Shown: positions 1 through 5,383 of the stretch, piece after piece
Layout: every line of letters starts with the position of its first letter
Position numbering within the stretch: the stretch's first letter is position 1
Assembly: GCA_030146295.1 (NCBI GenBank)
Contig: JASLCD010000329.1
Location: 1 to 5,391 of the forward strand
DNA length: 5,391 nt
DNA from: Chryseobacterium sp.
GTDB lineage: Bacteria > Bacteroidota > Bacteroidia > Flavobacteriales > Weeksellaceae
Direction of reading: 5' to 3'
The notes under the pieces: model-generated
Databases searched by the model: none
What the model saw: the letters and a program-made list of their open reading frames with translations, nothing else
What the model was told of the DNA's origin: nothing
Program-made: the position numbers and the translations under genes

Positions 1-15
1 TTAAAAAATGTTTTG

Positions 16-23
16 TACATTTG
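16..23 (+). promoter_or_regulatory. Bacteroidota-type -7 promoter box for rplS
   Basis: TACATTTG matches the Bacteroidota housekeeping sigma consensus TAnnTTTG at every fixed position and is followed by CA, as are the other boxes in this window. Transcription would start about 5-8 bases downstream, near 28-31, giving a leader of roughly 60 bases before the rplS ATG at 92. The partner -33 TTTG element would lie 17-23 bases upstream, outside the window, so only half of the promoter can be judged. Confidence 0.6.
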
Positions 24-91
24 CAACCTGTTATTCAACCTCTGACGAAGTCCGTGTAAGTTGCTTAGCCTAAACATTTTATTTATTAATA
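24..91 (+). promoter_or_regulatory. rplS 5' leader, possible ribosomal-protein autoregulatory structure
   Basis: The leader contains two copies of CAACCT (24-29 and 36-41), and the CAAC of either copy can pair with GTTG at 60-63. Inside that pairing sits a small hairpin, ACG (45-47) with CGT (53-55). The rest, 65-91, is A/T-rich and carries no GGAGG motif, as is normal for this phylum. Ribosomal-protein genes are often autoregulated by the protein binding a leader structure, and I recall leader motifs being described upstream of bL19 in flavobacteria. I cannot confirm a match by eye. The first CAAC lies upstream of the start site predicted from the -7 box, so the second copy is the more plausible partner. 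Confidence 0.3.
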
Positions 92-448
92 ATGGATTTA
101 TTAAAGTACGTACAAGACAAGTACATTACAAAAAAAGAATTCCCCGAATTCAAAGCGGGTGATACAATCACTGTTTATTACGAAATTAAGGAAGGTCAGA
201 AGACTAGAACTCAGTTCTTCAAAGGAACAGTTATCCAATTAAGAGGTACTGGTTCTACAAAAACTTTCACAATCAGAAAAATGTCTGGTGATGTAGGTGT
301 AGAAAGAGTATTCCCTATCAACATGCCTGCACTTCAAAAAATCGAGGTTGACAGAAGAGGTAGAGTTAGAAGAGCTAGAATTTACTACTTCAGAGATCTT
401 AGAGGTAAGAAAGCTAGAATTAAAGACGCTGCTTACAAGAAGAAATAA
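92..448 (+). CDS. rplS: 50S ribosomal protein L19 (bL19)
   Basis: This 118-residue protein is a component of the large ribosomal subunit, located at the 30S-50S interface. It shows the family architecture: an N-terminal helix (about 1-15), an SH3-like beta barrel containing F-K-A-G-D-T-I (20-26) and F-K-G-T-V-I (43-48), and the C-terminal basic signature R-G-R-V-R-R-A-R-I-Y-Y-F-R (89-101) followed by G-K-K-A-R-I. The length is typical for bL19. The ATG at 92 is the natural start: it follows an A/T-rich leader and begins with the family's usual short N-terminal helix. The stop is TAA at 446-448, 19 bases before a strong terminator. The gene is monocistronic here, not joined to rpsP-rimM-trmD as in proteobacteria. 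Identification is essentially certain. Confidence 0.98.
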   Translation: MDLLKYVQDKYITKKEFPEFKAGDTITVYYEIKEGQKTRTQFFKGTVIQLRGTGSTKTFTIRKMSGDVGVERVFPINMPALQKIEVDRRGRVRRARIYYFRDLRGKKARIKDAAYKKK

Positions 449-467
449 TTCAGACAACAATACATAC

Positions 468-506
468 AAAAAGAGGCTGTTTACACGTAAACAGTCTCTT
501 TTTTTT
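468..506 (+). terminator. Intrinsic terminator of rplS, probably bidirectional
   Basis: CTGTTTA (477-483) pairs with TAAACAG (488-494) across a CACG loop. The stem extends outward through a G-T wobble (476/495) and GAG/CTC, then into A/T pairs, giving 11 G/C-anchored or A/T pairs before the tails. On + it is followed by eight T (499-506), a canonical Rho-independent terminator 19 bases after the rplS stop. On - it is followed by five T (472-468), so it can also end transcripts of the convergent SRPBCC gene. Confidence 0.92.
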
Positions 507-561
507 ATAAATAGTCAGATATCTGACAATCTATTTGCTGGGTCTCTGACTTCTCCCGCAC

Positions 562-1029
562 TTACTTTCTGTAAGGTTTTCCCTCCCCCGTTTCCAGAAA
601 CAGTTTCAGGCTGCCCAAAAACTGAATCCAGCCATTAGAACAGATTTCATAGCATTCAATATCCGGATTCAGGCCTATATGGGTAACTTTTATCCGAGTA
701 TCATCCTCTTTCGGCTCTATTTCCCAGATAATTGTTGTACCAATCCATTCGGTACGGTTTTTTAATTCAGGAAGTGCGATCAATGAATCTTCAACAAACC
801 AAATAACTTTTGAACAGGGAGAAAGCTCCTTCACCTGCATTGTTTTGTAAATATTATCTCCAAATCTTATTGTAAAGAGATCTCCCGTATGTAAAGATGA
901 CCCTTCAAACATTTCAGTCCACCAGAGAGAAATCTCACGGGTCAAAGCATTATATGCTTTTTCTACTGTAGTGGCCACCTCAATGGTAGACATGTAATTC
1001 TCTACATTGTTTGTACTAATCGTTTTCAT
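562..1029 (-). CDS. SRPBCC / AHSA1-type START-like domain protein
   Basis: This 155-residue cytosolic protein belongs to the SRPBCC (Bet v1/START-like) superfamily, in the group named after the C-terminal domain of the Hsp90 co-chaperone Aha1. It shows the group's patterns in order: A-Y-N-A-L-T-R-E-I-S-L-W-W (25-37), the central F-T-I-R-F-G strand (52-57) followed by K-T-M-Q-V (62-66), T-E-W-I-G-T (93-98), and the long C-terminal helix entered through C-S-N-G-W (130-134) and S-L-K-L-F-L-E-T-G-E-G-K-P-Y (140-153). The fold makes a hydrophobic ligand cavity, and the ligand and role of such stand-alone bacterial members are generally unknown. The ATG at 1029 is preferred to the internal Met13 (993), because the residues before Met13 align with the usual N-terminal strand lead-in. 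The gene lies 137 bases downstream of the AraC gene on the same strand with no convincing terminator between, so partial co-transcription is possible. A weak -7-like TAAAATTG (1059-1052, one mismatch) may serve it directly. Confidence 0.88.
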   Translation of the reverse strand: MKTISTNNVENYMSTIEVATTVEKAYNALTREISLWWTEMFEGSSLHTGDLFTIRFGDNIYKTMQVKELSPCSKVIWFVEDSLIALPELKNRTEWIGTTIIWEIEPKEDDTRIKVTHIGLNPDIECYEICSNGWIQFLGSLKLFLETGEGKPYRK

Positions 1030-1166
1030 AAAATTATTGTATTAGGTACTACAATTTTATAAAAATTATTGAGCACTACACTTTGCATAGGGCAAGAAAT
1101 AGATATGAGGGTTTGAATTTTCAGGTGTAATATTTCTTATGTAGAGGTTTATTATTCGTAGAAAGG

Positions 1167-1949
1167 CTACTCATGTTTCATCAGATACTGTAAAGGAGTA
1201 GATCCGGTATGTTTCTTGAAAAATTCAATAAAAGCACTGTCTGATGAAAAGTCTAAAATATAAGACACTTCTCCTATCGAATTACCTTCCACCAAAAGTT
1301 CAATTGATCGCTGTAACCGCCATTGCTGTCTCCATTCCTGGTAAGACAATCCTGTTTCTTTTTTAAAAATACGGCTGATTGTTTTCTCCACTGTCCCTGT
1401 TTTTTCTGCCAGGTCTTTCAACATTGGCGGCATGGAATAACGCTGTGTCCAGTCTTCTGTAATTTTCTTAAAACGCCTGTCCTGCGGCATTGTCAGTTCC
1501 AGTTTTTCTTCGGGTGCACTTTTCATTTCATCCCAGAACACTTTTAAAAGATTGACCTGATCGGTATTGAGACCAGACCATTTCCAAAAGCAAATCCTTT
1601 CTATAATTTCTTTCAGTAAAGTATTTACATGGAGAACTTTAAGACCAGACTTCATGTATTTTCCGGAGTAGCTTTCATCAAAATAAACAGATCTGTAGGC
1701 TACAATATTCCGAAAGTTCACACGGTGAACCTCATTGGCAGGAATCCAAAGCATTCTGAACGGCGGTAAAACCAACTGCCTGTCGGAAGTAGTGACAGTC
1801 ATGCAGCCCGATGGAGCATATAACAACTGAGCTTTCGTCTTATGATAATGAAAGCCTGAATCATGCATTACCATATCAGAAGCTATTCCAATTACTTTTT
1901 CATGAATAGAATCCGCGTCAAACTCTTCATCCTGTTCCAGTGCAGCCAT
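1167..1949 (-). CDS. AraC-family transcriptional regulator with N-terminal cupin
   Basis: This 260-residue protein has two parts. The N-terminal half is an AraC-type cupin sensor domain (about 25-100), with H-Y-H (34-36), Q-L-L-Y-A-P-S-G (41-48) and W-I-P-A-N-E-V-H-R-V (68-77); these histidines are at the usual positions for cupin ligand or metal contacts. The C-terminal half is a double helix-turn-helix DNA-binding domain (about 165-258): the first HTH is around 177-200 and ends R-I-F-K-K-E-T-G, the second around 224-248 and ends F-F-K-K-H-T-G, then T-P-L-Q-Y. The pattern resembles regulators of the NimR (YeaM) type, which sit beside and control a divergent MFS exporter. The same arrangement exists here: the transporter starts 76 bases away on the opposite strand. 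The inference is that it senses a small molecule and regulates the exporter and perhaps itself. The ligand is unknown. The stop is TAG, and only a 4-bp hairpin (1158-1170) lies at the 3' end, so no real terminator is seen. Confidence 0.93.
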   Translation of the reverse strand: MAALEQDEEFDADSIHEKVIGIASDMVMHDSGFHYHKTKAQLLYAPSGCMTVTTSDRQLVLPPFRMLWIPANEVHRVNFRNIVAYRSVYFDESYSGKYMKSGLKVLHVNTLLKEIIERICFWKWSGLNTDQVNLLKVFWDEMKSAPEEKLELTMPQDRRFKKITEDWTQRYSMPPMLKDLAEKTGTVEKTISRIFKKETGLSYQEWRQQWRLQRSIELLVEGNSIGEVSYILDFSSDSAFIEFFKKHTGSTPLQYLMKHE

Positions 1950-2025
1950 GTCTTATTTTTGATGTTTTTTGTATTTATGTCATTATAAATATACATTGAA
2001 TTTTTGGAAACTTTGCAGAAAAAAA
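1950..2025. promoter_or_regulatory. Divergent regulator-transporter control region
   Basis: These 76 bases separate the start codons of the AraC regulator (-) and the MFS transporter (+) and must hold both promoters and any operator. The region is very A/T-rich. It contains a perfect 7-bp inverted repeat, TATTTAT-N6-ATAAATA (1972-1991), which extends to TGTA/TACA if a 2-base insertion is allowed. On -, TATATTTA (1993-1986) fits TAnnTTTG at all but the last base and could be the regulator's -7 box. On +, AAACTTTG (2008-2015) is the best -7 candidate for the transporter. Many AraC proteins bind direct rather than inverted repeats, so the operator call is tentative. Confidence 0.5.
2008..2015 (+). 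promoter_or_regulatory. Candidate -7 box for the MFS transporter
   Basis: AAACTTTG differs from TAnnTTTG only in its first base and is followed by CAG, as is the perfect box of the EamA gene at the right edge. It ends just 10 bases before the ATG at 2026, so the transcript would have almost no leader. No TTTG lies at the expected 17-23 base spacing upstream (the TTG at 1996-1998 is only 9 bases away). The promoter may therefore be weak or activator-dependent, which suits control by the neighbouring AraC protein. Confidence 0.4.
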
Positions 2026-3168
2026 ATGAAGAAGACAAATCCCATCTGGCTGCTGACCATTCTTGTAATGCTTCCTCAGTTTGTAGAAACCATTTACAGT
2101 CCCGTTTTGCCAATGGTGCAGGAGCAGTTCGGAGTAAAAGAAGAATCTGCCACTCTTACGATCAGTCTATATTTTATAGCATTTGCTCTGGGAGTAGCAT
2201 TTTGGGGAGTACAATGTGACAGAATCGGAAGGAAAAAATCCCTTGAATACGGACTTATTACCTATGGGATCGGAACTCTTGCCGCTGTTCTAGCCCCCAA
2301 CTTTACAATTCTTCTTGGCTCAAGAATCATTTCGGCATTTGGAATTTCAGCATGTTCTATCGTAACACAGACCATTTTAAGAGATACTTATGATAGGGAT
2401 CATATCAGTAAAGTATTCTCCTGGATCGGAATCGGGTTATCAATAAGCCCTGTAGTAGGAATGATTACTGGTTCCGTATTGGCTGGCTGTGTAGGACATC
2501 AGGGAGTTTTCATAACATTGTGCCTGCTTGGAGGGTTGTTTTTTATTCTTTCAAAGAAGAAAGTTTCAGAAACTCATCATTCTGTAAAGAAAATCAACAT
2601 GAGTACTTTGGTAAGATTATTAAAGAGGATGCTTCATGACCAGGCGATCATAAAATGCTGTTTATTGATAATGAGTTTTAATGTCTTGCTGTTTTCATAC
2701 TATTCACTGGCTCCGTTTATCTTTAAAGAATATCATTACTCATCTTATGTTTTCGGATACAGCAGTATTATACTTGCGGCTGGTACATTTGCAGGAGCAA
2801 AACTCAACAGGTACTTGCTGTTGAAGAACGTACAGCCTGAATATTTAGTTAAAGCAAGTACTTTTTCAACTTTGGCAGCTTCTGTACTAGTATGGATTCT
2901 GACGGGTACAGGAATTTATTTTTTACTGCCCTATTTTTTTATCGTAATGGCCTTCAGTATGGCGATTCCCAATATCCTGAGTACGGCACTTATTAATTAT
3001 AAAAAGGAAACAGGAAGTGCGGGTGCCCTACTGGGATTGATCTATTATATCCTTATAGGCTTGGGGCTGATCAGTATTGGTTTTATTCAGAATTTGGGAA
3101 TTTCCTGTATTTTGTTTTCAGGAATCGGAGTTTGTACTTTACTATTCTTTGAATATAAAAAGAATTAA
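2026..3168 (+). CDS. MFS drug-efflux-type transporter (Bcr/CflA-like, DHA1)
   Basis: This 380-residue inner-membrane protein has about 12 predicted membrane helices and belongs to the major facilitator superfamily, drug:H+ antiporter family 1, closest in pattern to Bcr/CflA exporters. Helix 1 ends in Y-S-P-V-L-P (24-29). Loop 2-3 carries motif A as G-V-Q-C-D-R-I-G-R-K (61-70), with Asp65, Arg66, Gly68 and Arg69. Helix 4 ends in the Bcr-type R-D (119-120). Helix 5 carries a motif-C-like S-P-V-V-G (141-145), typical of exporters. A basic cytoplasmic loop (about 177-205) joins the two six-helix halves. The ATG at 2026 is chosen over an in-frame TTG at 1969: the extra 19 residues would be encoded by promoter sequence and do not resemble a transporter N-terminus. 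Divergence from the AraC regulator suggests induction by an exported compound, possibly an antibiotic or toxic metabolite. The substrate cannot be read from sequence. The stop is TAA at 3166-3168. Confidence 0.92.
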   Translation: MKKTNPIWLLTILVMLPQFVETIYSPVLPMVQEQFGVKEESATLTISLYFIAFALGVAFWGVQCDRIGRKKSLEYGLITYGIGTLAAVLAPNFTILLGSRIISAFGISACSIVTQTILRDTYDRDHISKVFSWIGIGLSISPVVGMITGSVLAGCVGHQGVFITLCLLGGLFFILSKKKVSETHHSVKKINMSTLVRLLKRMLHDQAIIKCCLLIMSFNVLLFSYYSLAPFIFKEYHYSSYVFGYSSIILAAGTFAGAKLNRYLLLKNVQPEYLVKASTFSTLAASVLVWILTGTGIYFLLPYFFIVMAFSMAIPNILSTALINYKKETGSAGALLGLIYYILIGLGLISIGFIQNLGISCILFSGIGVCTLLFFEYKKN

Positions 3169-3171
3169 TTT

Positions 3172-3289
3172 TGAAACATTAAGTTTAATGAGGATATTAG
3201 AACCTTTAAGCTTCATCAAAGATGAGAATCAAGCTGAATAACTTATTGTATCTAATTACTTACAAAAACTTAATGTTTCAGTTTTTTTT
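3172..3289 (+). terminator. Long inverted repeat with T-run: 3' end of the MFS transcript
   Basis: TGAAACATTAAGTTT (3172-3186) is perfectly complementary to AAACTTAATGTTTCA (3266-3280), a 15-bp stem closing a 79-base loop, and eight T follow on + (3282-3289). Inside the loop, ATTAGA (3196-3201) pairs with TCTAAT (3251-3256), and AGCTTCATC (3209-3217) pairs with GATG (3221-3224) and AAGCT (3231-3235) around a bulge, so the whole can fold as a branched structure. The position, just after the transporter stop and before a convergent gene, plus the T-run, argue for a + strand transcription terminator. The loop is far longer than in ordinary terminators. A compact alternative hairpin exists: AAAAACT (3264-3270) with AGTTTTT (3280-3286). 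Confidence 0.6.
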
Positions 3290-3305
3290 AAGCTGTATGT
3301 AATTT

Positions 3306-4298
3306 TTATTGAATAAAATTATACAAGGCTTCAAAAAATTCAGGATATACTTCTATATGAGGAAGATGCCCTACATTTTCAATCTCTACAAGCTTTGAAC
3401 CTGTAATTTCATGTTGGGTTTTCTTTCCCAATTCCTGATATTGTCCCATTTTTGGCTGAAGTTCTTTAGGAGCTCTATCTTTTCCTATTGCTGTTCTATC
3501 TCTTGTCCCAATGATGAGCAGCGTTGGAACTTTGATATTTTTAAATTCATAGCATACCGGCTGGTTGTAGATCATATCCGAGGTAAGGGCTGCATCCCAG
3601 GCTACCTGAGGATAATCCTTATGAAGAGTCCATCCTGCGATCAGATCAAGCCAAGGCTGATATTCTTCTTTCCATTTGTTATCATAATAGAATTTCAGCT
3701 GATAGTTTTTATAAGTTTCTGATGTATTTTTAAGTTCAGACTGATACGCCTGATCAATGGTCTGGTAAGCAGCAAACGTTTTATAATCTTCAAGACCGAT
3801 TGGGTTTTCAAGAACCAGTTTCTGTACTTTCTCCGGATACAGTAATGTAAATCTGGTTGCTACCATTCCTCCCATTGAATGCCCCAGTACTATTGCCTTA
3901 TCAATCTTTAATTCATCCAGAACTGCTTTTGTATTTTCTGCCAGCTGTGAAAAAGAAAACTGGTATGCATGAGGTTTGGACGATTTTCCAAATCCAATCT
4001 GATCAGGAATCACGACCCGAAATCCTTTTGCTGACAAATCTTTTGCCGTCTTCTCCCAATAAGCTCCGTTGAAATTCTTTCCATGGAGAAGCATTATCGT
4101 TTTACCGTTGGGCTTTTGCGGCTTTACATCCATATAGGCCATTTTCAAATCTTCACCCTGAGATTTTAACGTAAGAAAATGAACTTCAAAAGGATATTTA
4201 TAATCGGAAAGCATTGCATCCAGAGGTTTTACCTGTGAAAACATAAAACCGGACACTCCCAATGCAAAAGCAGCCGCTATATTTCTGAAATGTTTCAT
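3306..4298 (-). CDS. Secreted/periplasmic alpha/beta-fold hydrolase
   Basis: This 330-residue serine hydrolase of the alpha/beta-fold superfamily has an N-terminal signal peptide. A basic start (K2, R5) is followed by a hydrophobic stretch (7-20), with likely cleavage before Gln22 after the F-S common in flavobacterial signal peptides, so it acts in the periplasm or outside the cell. No lipobox cysteine is present. The oxyanion-hole H-G is at 72-73, the nucleophile elbow G-H-S-M-G-G at 139-144 makes Ser141 the nucleophile, G-T-R-D (264-267) supplies the probable acid Asp267, and V-G-H-L-P-H-I-E (309-316) supplies the probable His311. A lid region lies at about 165-250. All catalytic positions are intact. 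The substrate is open: family members include esterases, lactonases, aminopeptidases and epoxide hydrolases. The gene is monocistronic, bounded by a terminator of the upstream EamA gene and the inverted repeat downstream. A poor -7 candidate, TAATTTTA (4326-4319), is the best promoter seen. Confidence 0.93.
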   Translation of the reverse strand: MKHFRNIAAAFALGVSGFMFSQVKPLDAMLSDYKYPFEVHFLTLKSQGEDLKMAYMDVKPQKPNGKTIMLLHGKNFNGAYWEKTAKDLSAKGFRVVIPDQIGFGKSSKPHAYQFSFSQLAENTKAVLDELKIDKAIVLGHSMGGMVATRFTLLYPEKVQKLVLENPIGLEDYKTFAAYQTIDQAYQSELKNTSETYKNYQLKFYYDNKWKEEYQPWLDLIAGWTLHKDYPQVAWDAALTSDMIYNQPVCYEFKNIKVPTLLIIGTRDRTAIGKDRAPKELQPKMGQYQELGKKTQHEITGSKLVEIENVGHLPHIEVYPEFFEALYNFIQ

Positions 4299-4325
4299 GA
4301 AACTTTTATTTTAAAGAATAAAATT

Positions 4326-4353
4326 AAAAAAACCGCTCCAAAAGGAACGGTTT
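4326..4353 (-). terminator. Intrinsic terminator of the EamA transporter gene
   Basis: Read on -, AAACCG (4353-4348) pairs with CGGTTT (4335-4330) and TCC (4346-4344) pairs with GGA (4339-4337), with one internal mismatch (4347/4336), around a TTTT loop. Seven T (4332-4326) end the structure. This is a standard Rho-independent terminator, 25 bases after the EamA stop codon. It separates the transporter from the hydrolase gene downstream, which must then start its own transcript within 4299-4330. Confidence 0.9.
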
Positions 4354-4378
4354 CAACTGTGATTTTTATTTATATATT

Positions 4379-5365
4379 TTATGACAGTTCCGCTACCGAA
4401 ACTTCTTTTACTTTTTTTGAAGGTAAATTCATCAAAACAATAGCAAAAAGGATCAGAGCTATTCCTACCCATTGGATCAAAAATACTTTCTCACCCAATA
4501 AAACAAAAGCCATTGTTACAGACACCGGAAGTTCGAGAGATGAAACAATACTTCCCAACCCTAATCCTGCATTCGGAAATCCGATATTGAATAAAATCGG
4601 TGGAATAATGGTTCCAAAAAGAGCCAGTACAAATCCATATGTCAGGAATATTGAATAATTAAATGAATGGATATGTTCTGTATTATCTGTAAAGTTTAAG
4701 TATAATGATTGTAAGCTATCAAAATACATGGGACCTATCTGAGCAAAGAATAAAAAGGCAAAAACCACTACAGAACCACCTGCCAGCATAATAATACTTT
4801 TTCTGAAAACCGGAAGATGGGTAGCCAGTGTATTGGACGTAAACATCGTCAGGGTATATGAAGCGGCTGCCATCAGCCCCCAAAAGACACCATGCCAGTC
4901 CAGCTCTATTTCCATATTAATAAGATTTGTTGCCAGAACTGTTCCCAGCAGCACGATCACCACAGAAACTACTTTTCTTGCATTAGGCAGTTTTTTTGAA
5001 ATAATACTTTCCACCACTACACTGAACCATACAGACTGCATCAATAGTACAATAGCAATTGAAACATTGATATACTGTACAGCAATATAATAGAATAAAC
5101 TTGTTCCTCCCAAAGAAGTTCCTGCAAGCAGCAGCATTCTGACTTCTTTAGAATTTGGCAGTGATAATTTCTGTTTTGAGGTGATGGTCTGGATAAAATT
5201 AAGGATCAAAAGTCCTGTCAAACCTAATACGAACTGGGAAGTAGTCACTTCCGAAGTGGTGAAACCATCATGGTAAGCCATTTTCACAAAAGTGGCCAAC
5301 ATACCGTATATACTAGCTCCAATACCTACAAATAAAACACCTTTTAGTATATTTTTCTTCTTCAT
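4379..5365 (-). CDS. EamA-family (DMT superfamily) transporter
   Basis: This 328-residue inner-membrane protein has about 10 predicted helices in two EamA repeats (about 8-148 and 159-313), the drug/metabolite transporter superfamily layout. The second repeat carries the hallmark S-S-L-E-L-P-V-S-V (275-283) followed by L-L-G-E (289-292) near helices 9-10, and the first shows the paired L-L-M-Q-S-V-W-F (107-114) in helix 4. A longer polar loop (about 210-236) separates helices 7 and 8. The tail after 314 is charged and cytoplasmic. Family members export amino acids, metabolites or drugs; no substrate can be assigned. The ATG at 5365 is chosen over an in-frame TTG at 5386, because that TTG is part of the -7 promoter box and would lie upstream of the transcript start. 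The gene forms its own unit, with promoter and terminator both visible. Confidence 0.92.
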   Translation of the reverse strand: MKKKNILKGVLFVGIGASIYGMLATFVKMAYHDGFTTSEVTTSQFVLGLTGLLILNFIQTITSKQKLSLPNSKEVRMLLLAGTSLGGTSLFYYIAVQYINVSIAIVLLMQSVWFSVVVESIISKKLPNARKVVSVVIVLLGTVLATNLINMEIELDWHGVFWGLMAAASYTLTMFTSNTLATHLPVFRKSIIMLAGGSVVVFAFLFFAQIGPMYFDSLQSLYLNFTDNTEHIHSFNYSIFLTYGFVLALFGTIIPPILFNIGFPNAGLGLGSIVSSLELPVSVTMAFVLLGEKVFLIQWVGIALILFAIVLMNLPSKKVKEVSVAELS

Positions 5366-5383
5366 AATTTTTTTTACAGCCTG

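Noticed and set aside
239..469. Open frame antisense to rplS
   Set aside because: It is low-complexity and Ser-rich, lies fully opposite the certain ribosomal protein gene, and has no promoter or recognisable domain.
1094..1138. Inverted repeat AAGAAATA/TATTTCTT between the AraC and SRPBCC genes
   Set aside because: It is an 8-bp A/T-rich stem with a 29-base loop and no T-run on the - strand. Such pairs are expected several times by chance in a window of this size.
1158..1170. Hairpin GTAG/CTAC at the end of the AraC gene as a terminator
   Set aside because: It has only four base pairs, overlaps the stop codon and lacks a T-run.
562..1949. A dedicated SRPBCC-AraC-MFS operon as a new resistance system
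   Set aside because: The SRPBCC gene is 137 bases from the regulator, has a possible promoter of its own, and shows no sequence link to efflux. Each gene belongs to a common family, so proximity alone does not support a system.
1969..2025. A 19-residue N-terminal extension of the MFS protein from a TTG codon
   Set aside because: It runs through the divergent promoter and the -7-like box at 2008-2015, its translation (Y-L-C-H-Y-K-Y) does not resemble a transporter N-terminus, and the ATG at 2026 starts immediately before helix 1.
3172..3280. Inverted repeat read as a MITE with terminal inverted repeats
   Set aside because: No clear target-site duplication flanks the arms, and copy number cannot be assessed from one window. 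A terminator-like reading fits the T-run better. It is kept only as an alternative in the findings.
4292..4303. 12-bp palindrome GTTTCATGAAAC centred on the hydrolase start codon
   Set aside because: About one such palindrome is expected by chance in this length, and it is partly explained by the common M-K start (ATGAAA). It is not strong enough to call an operator.
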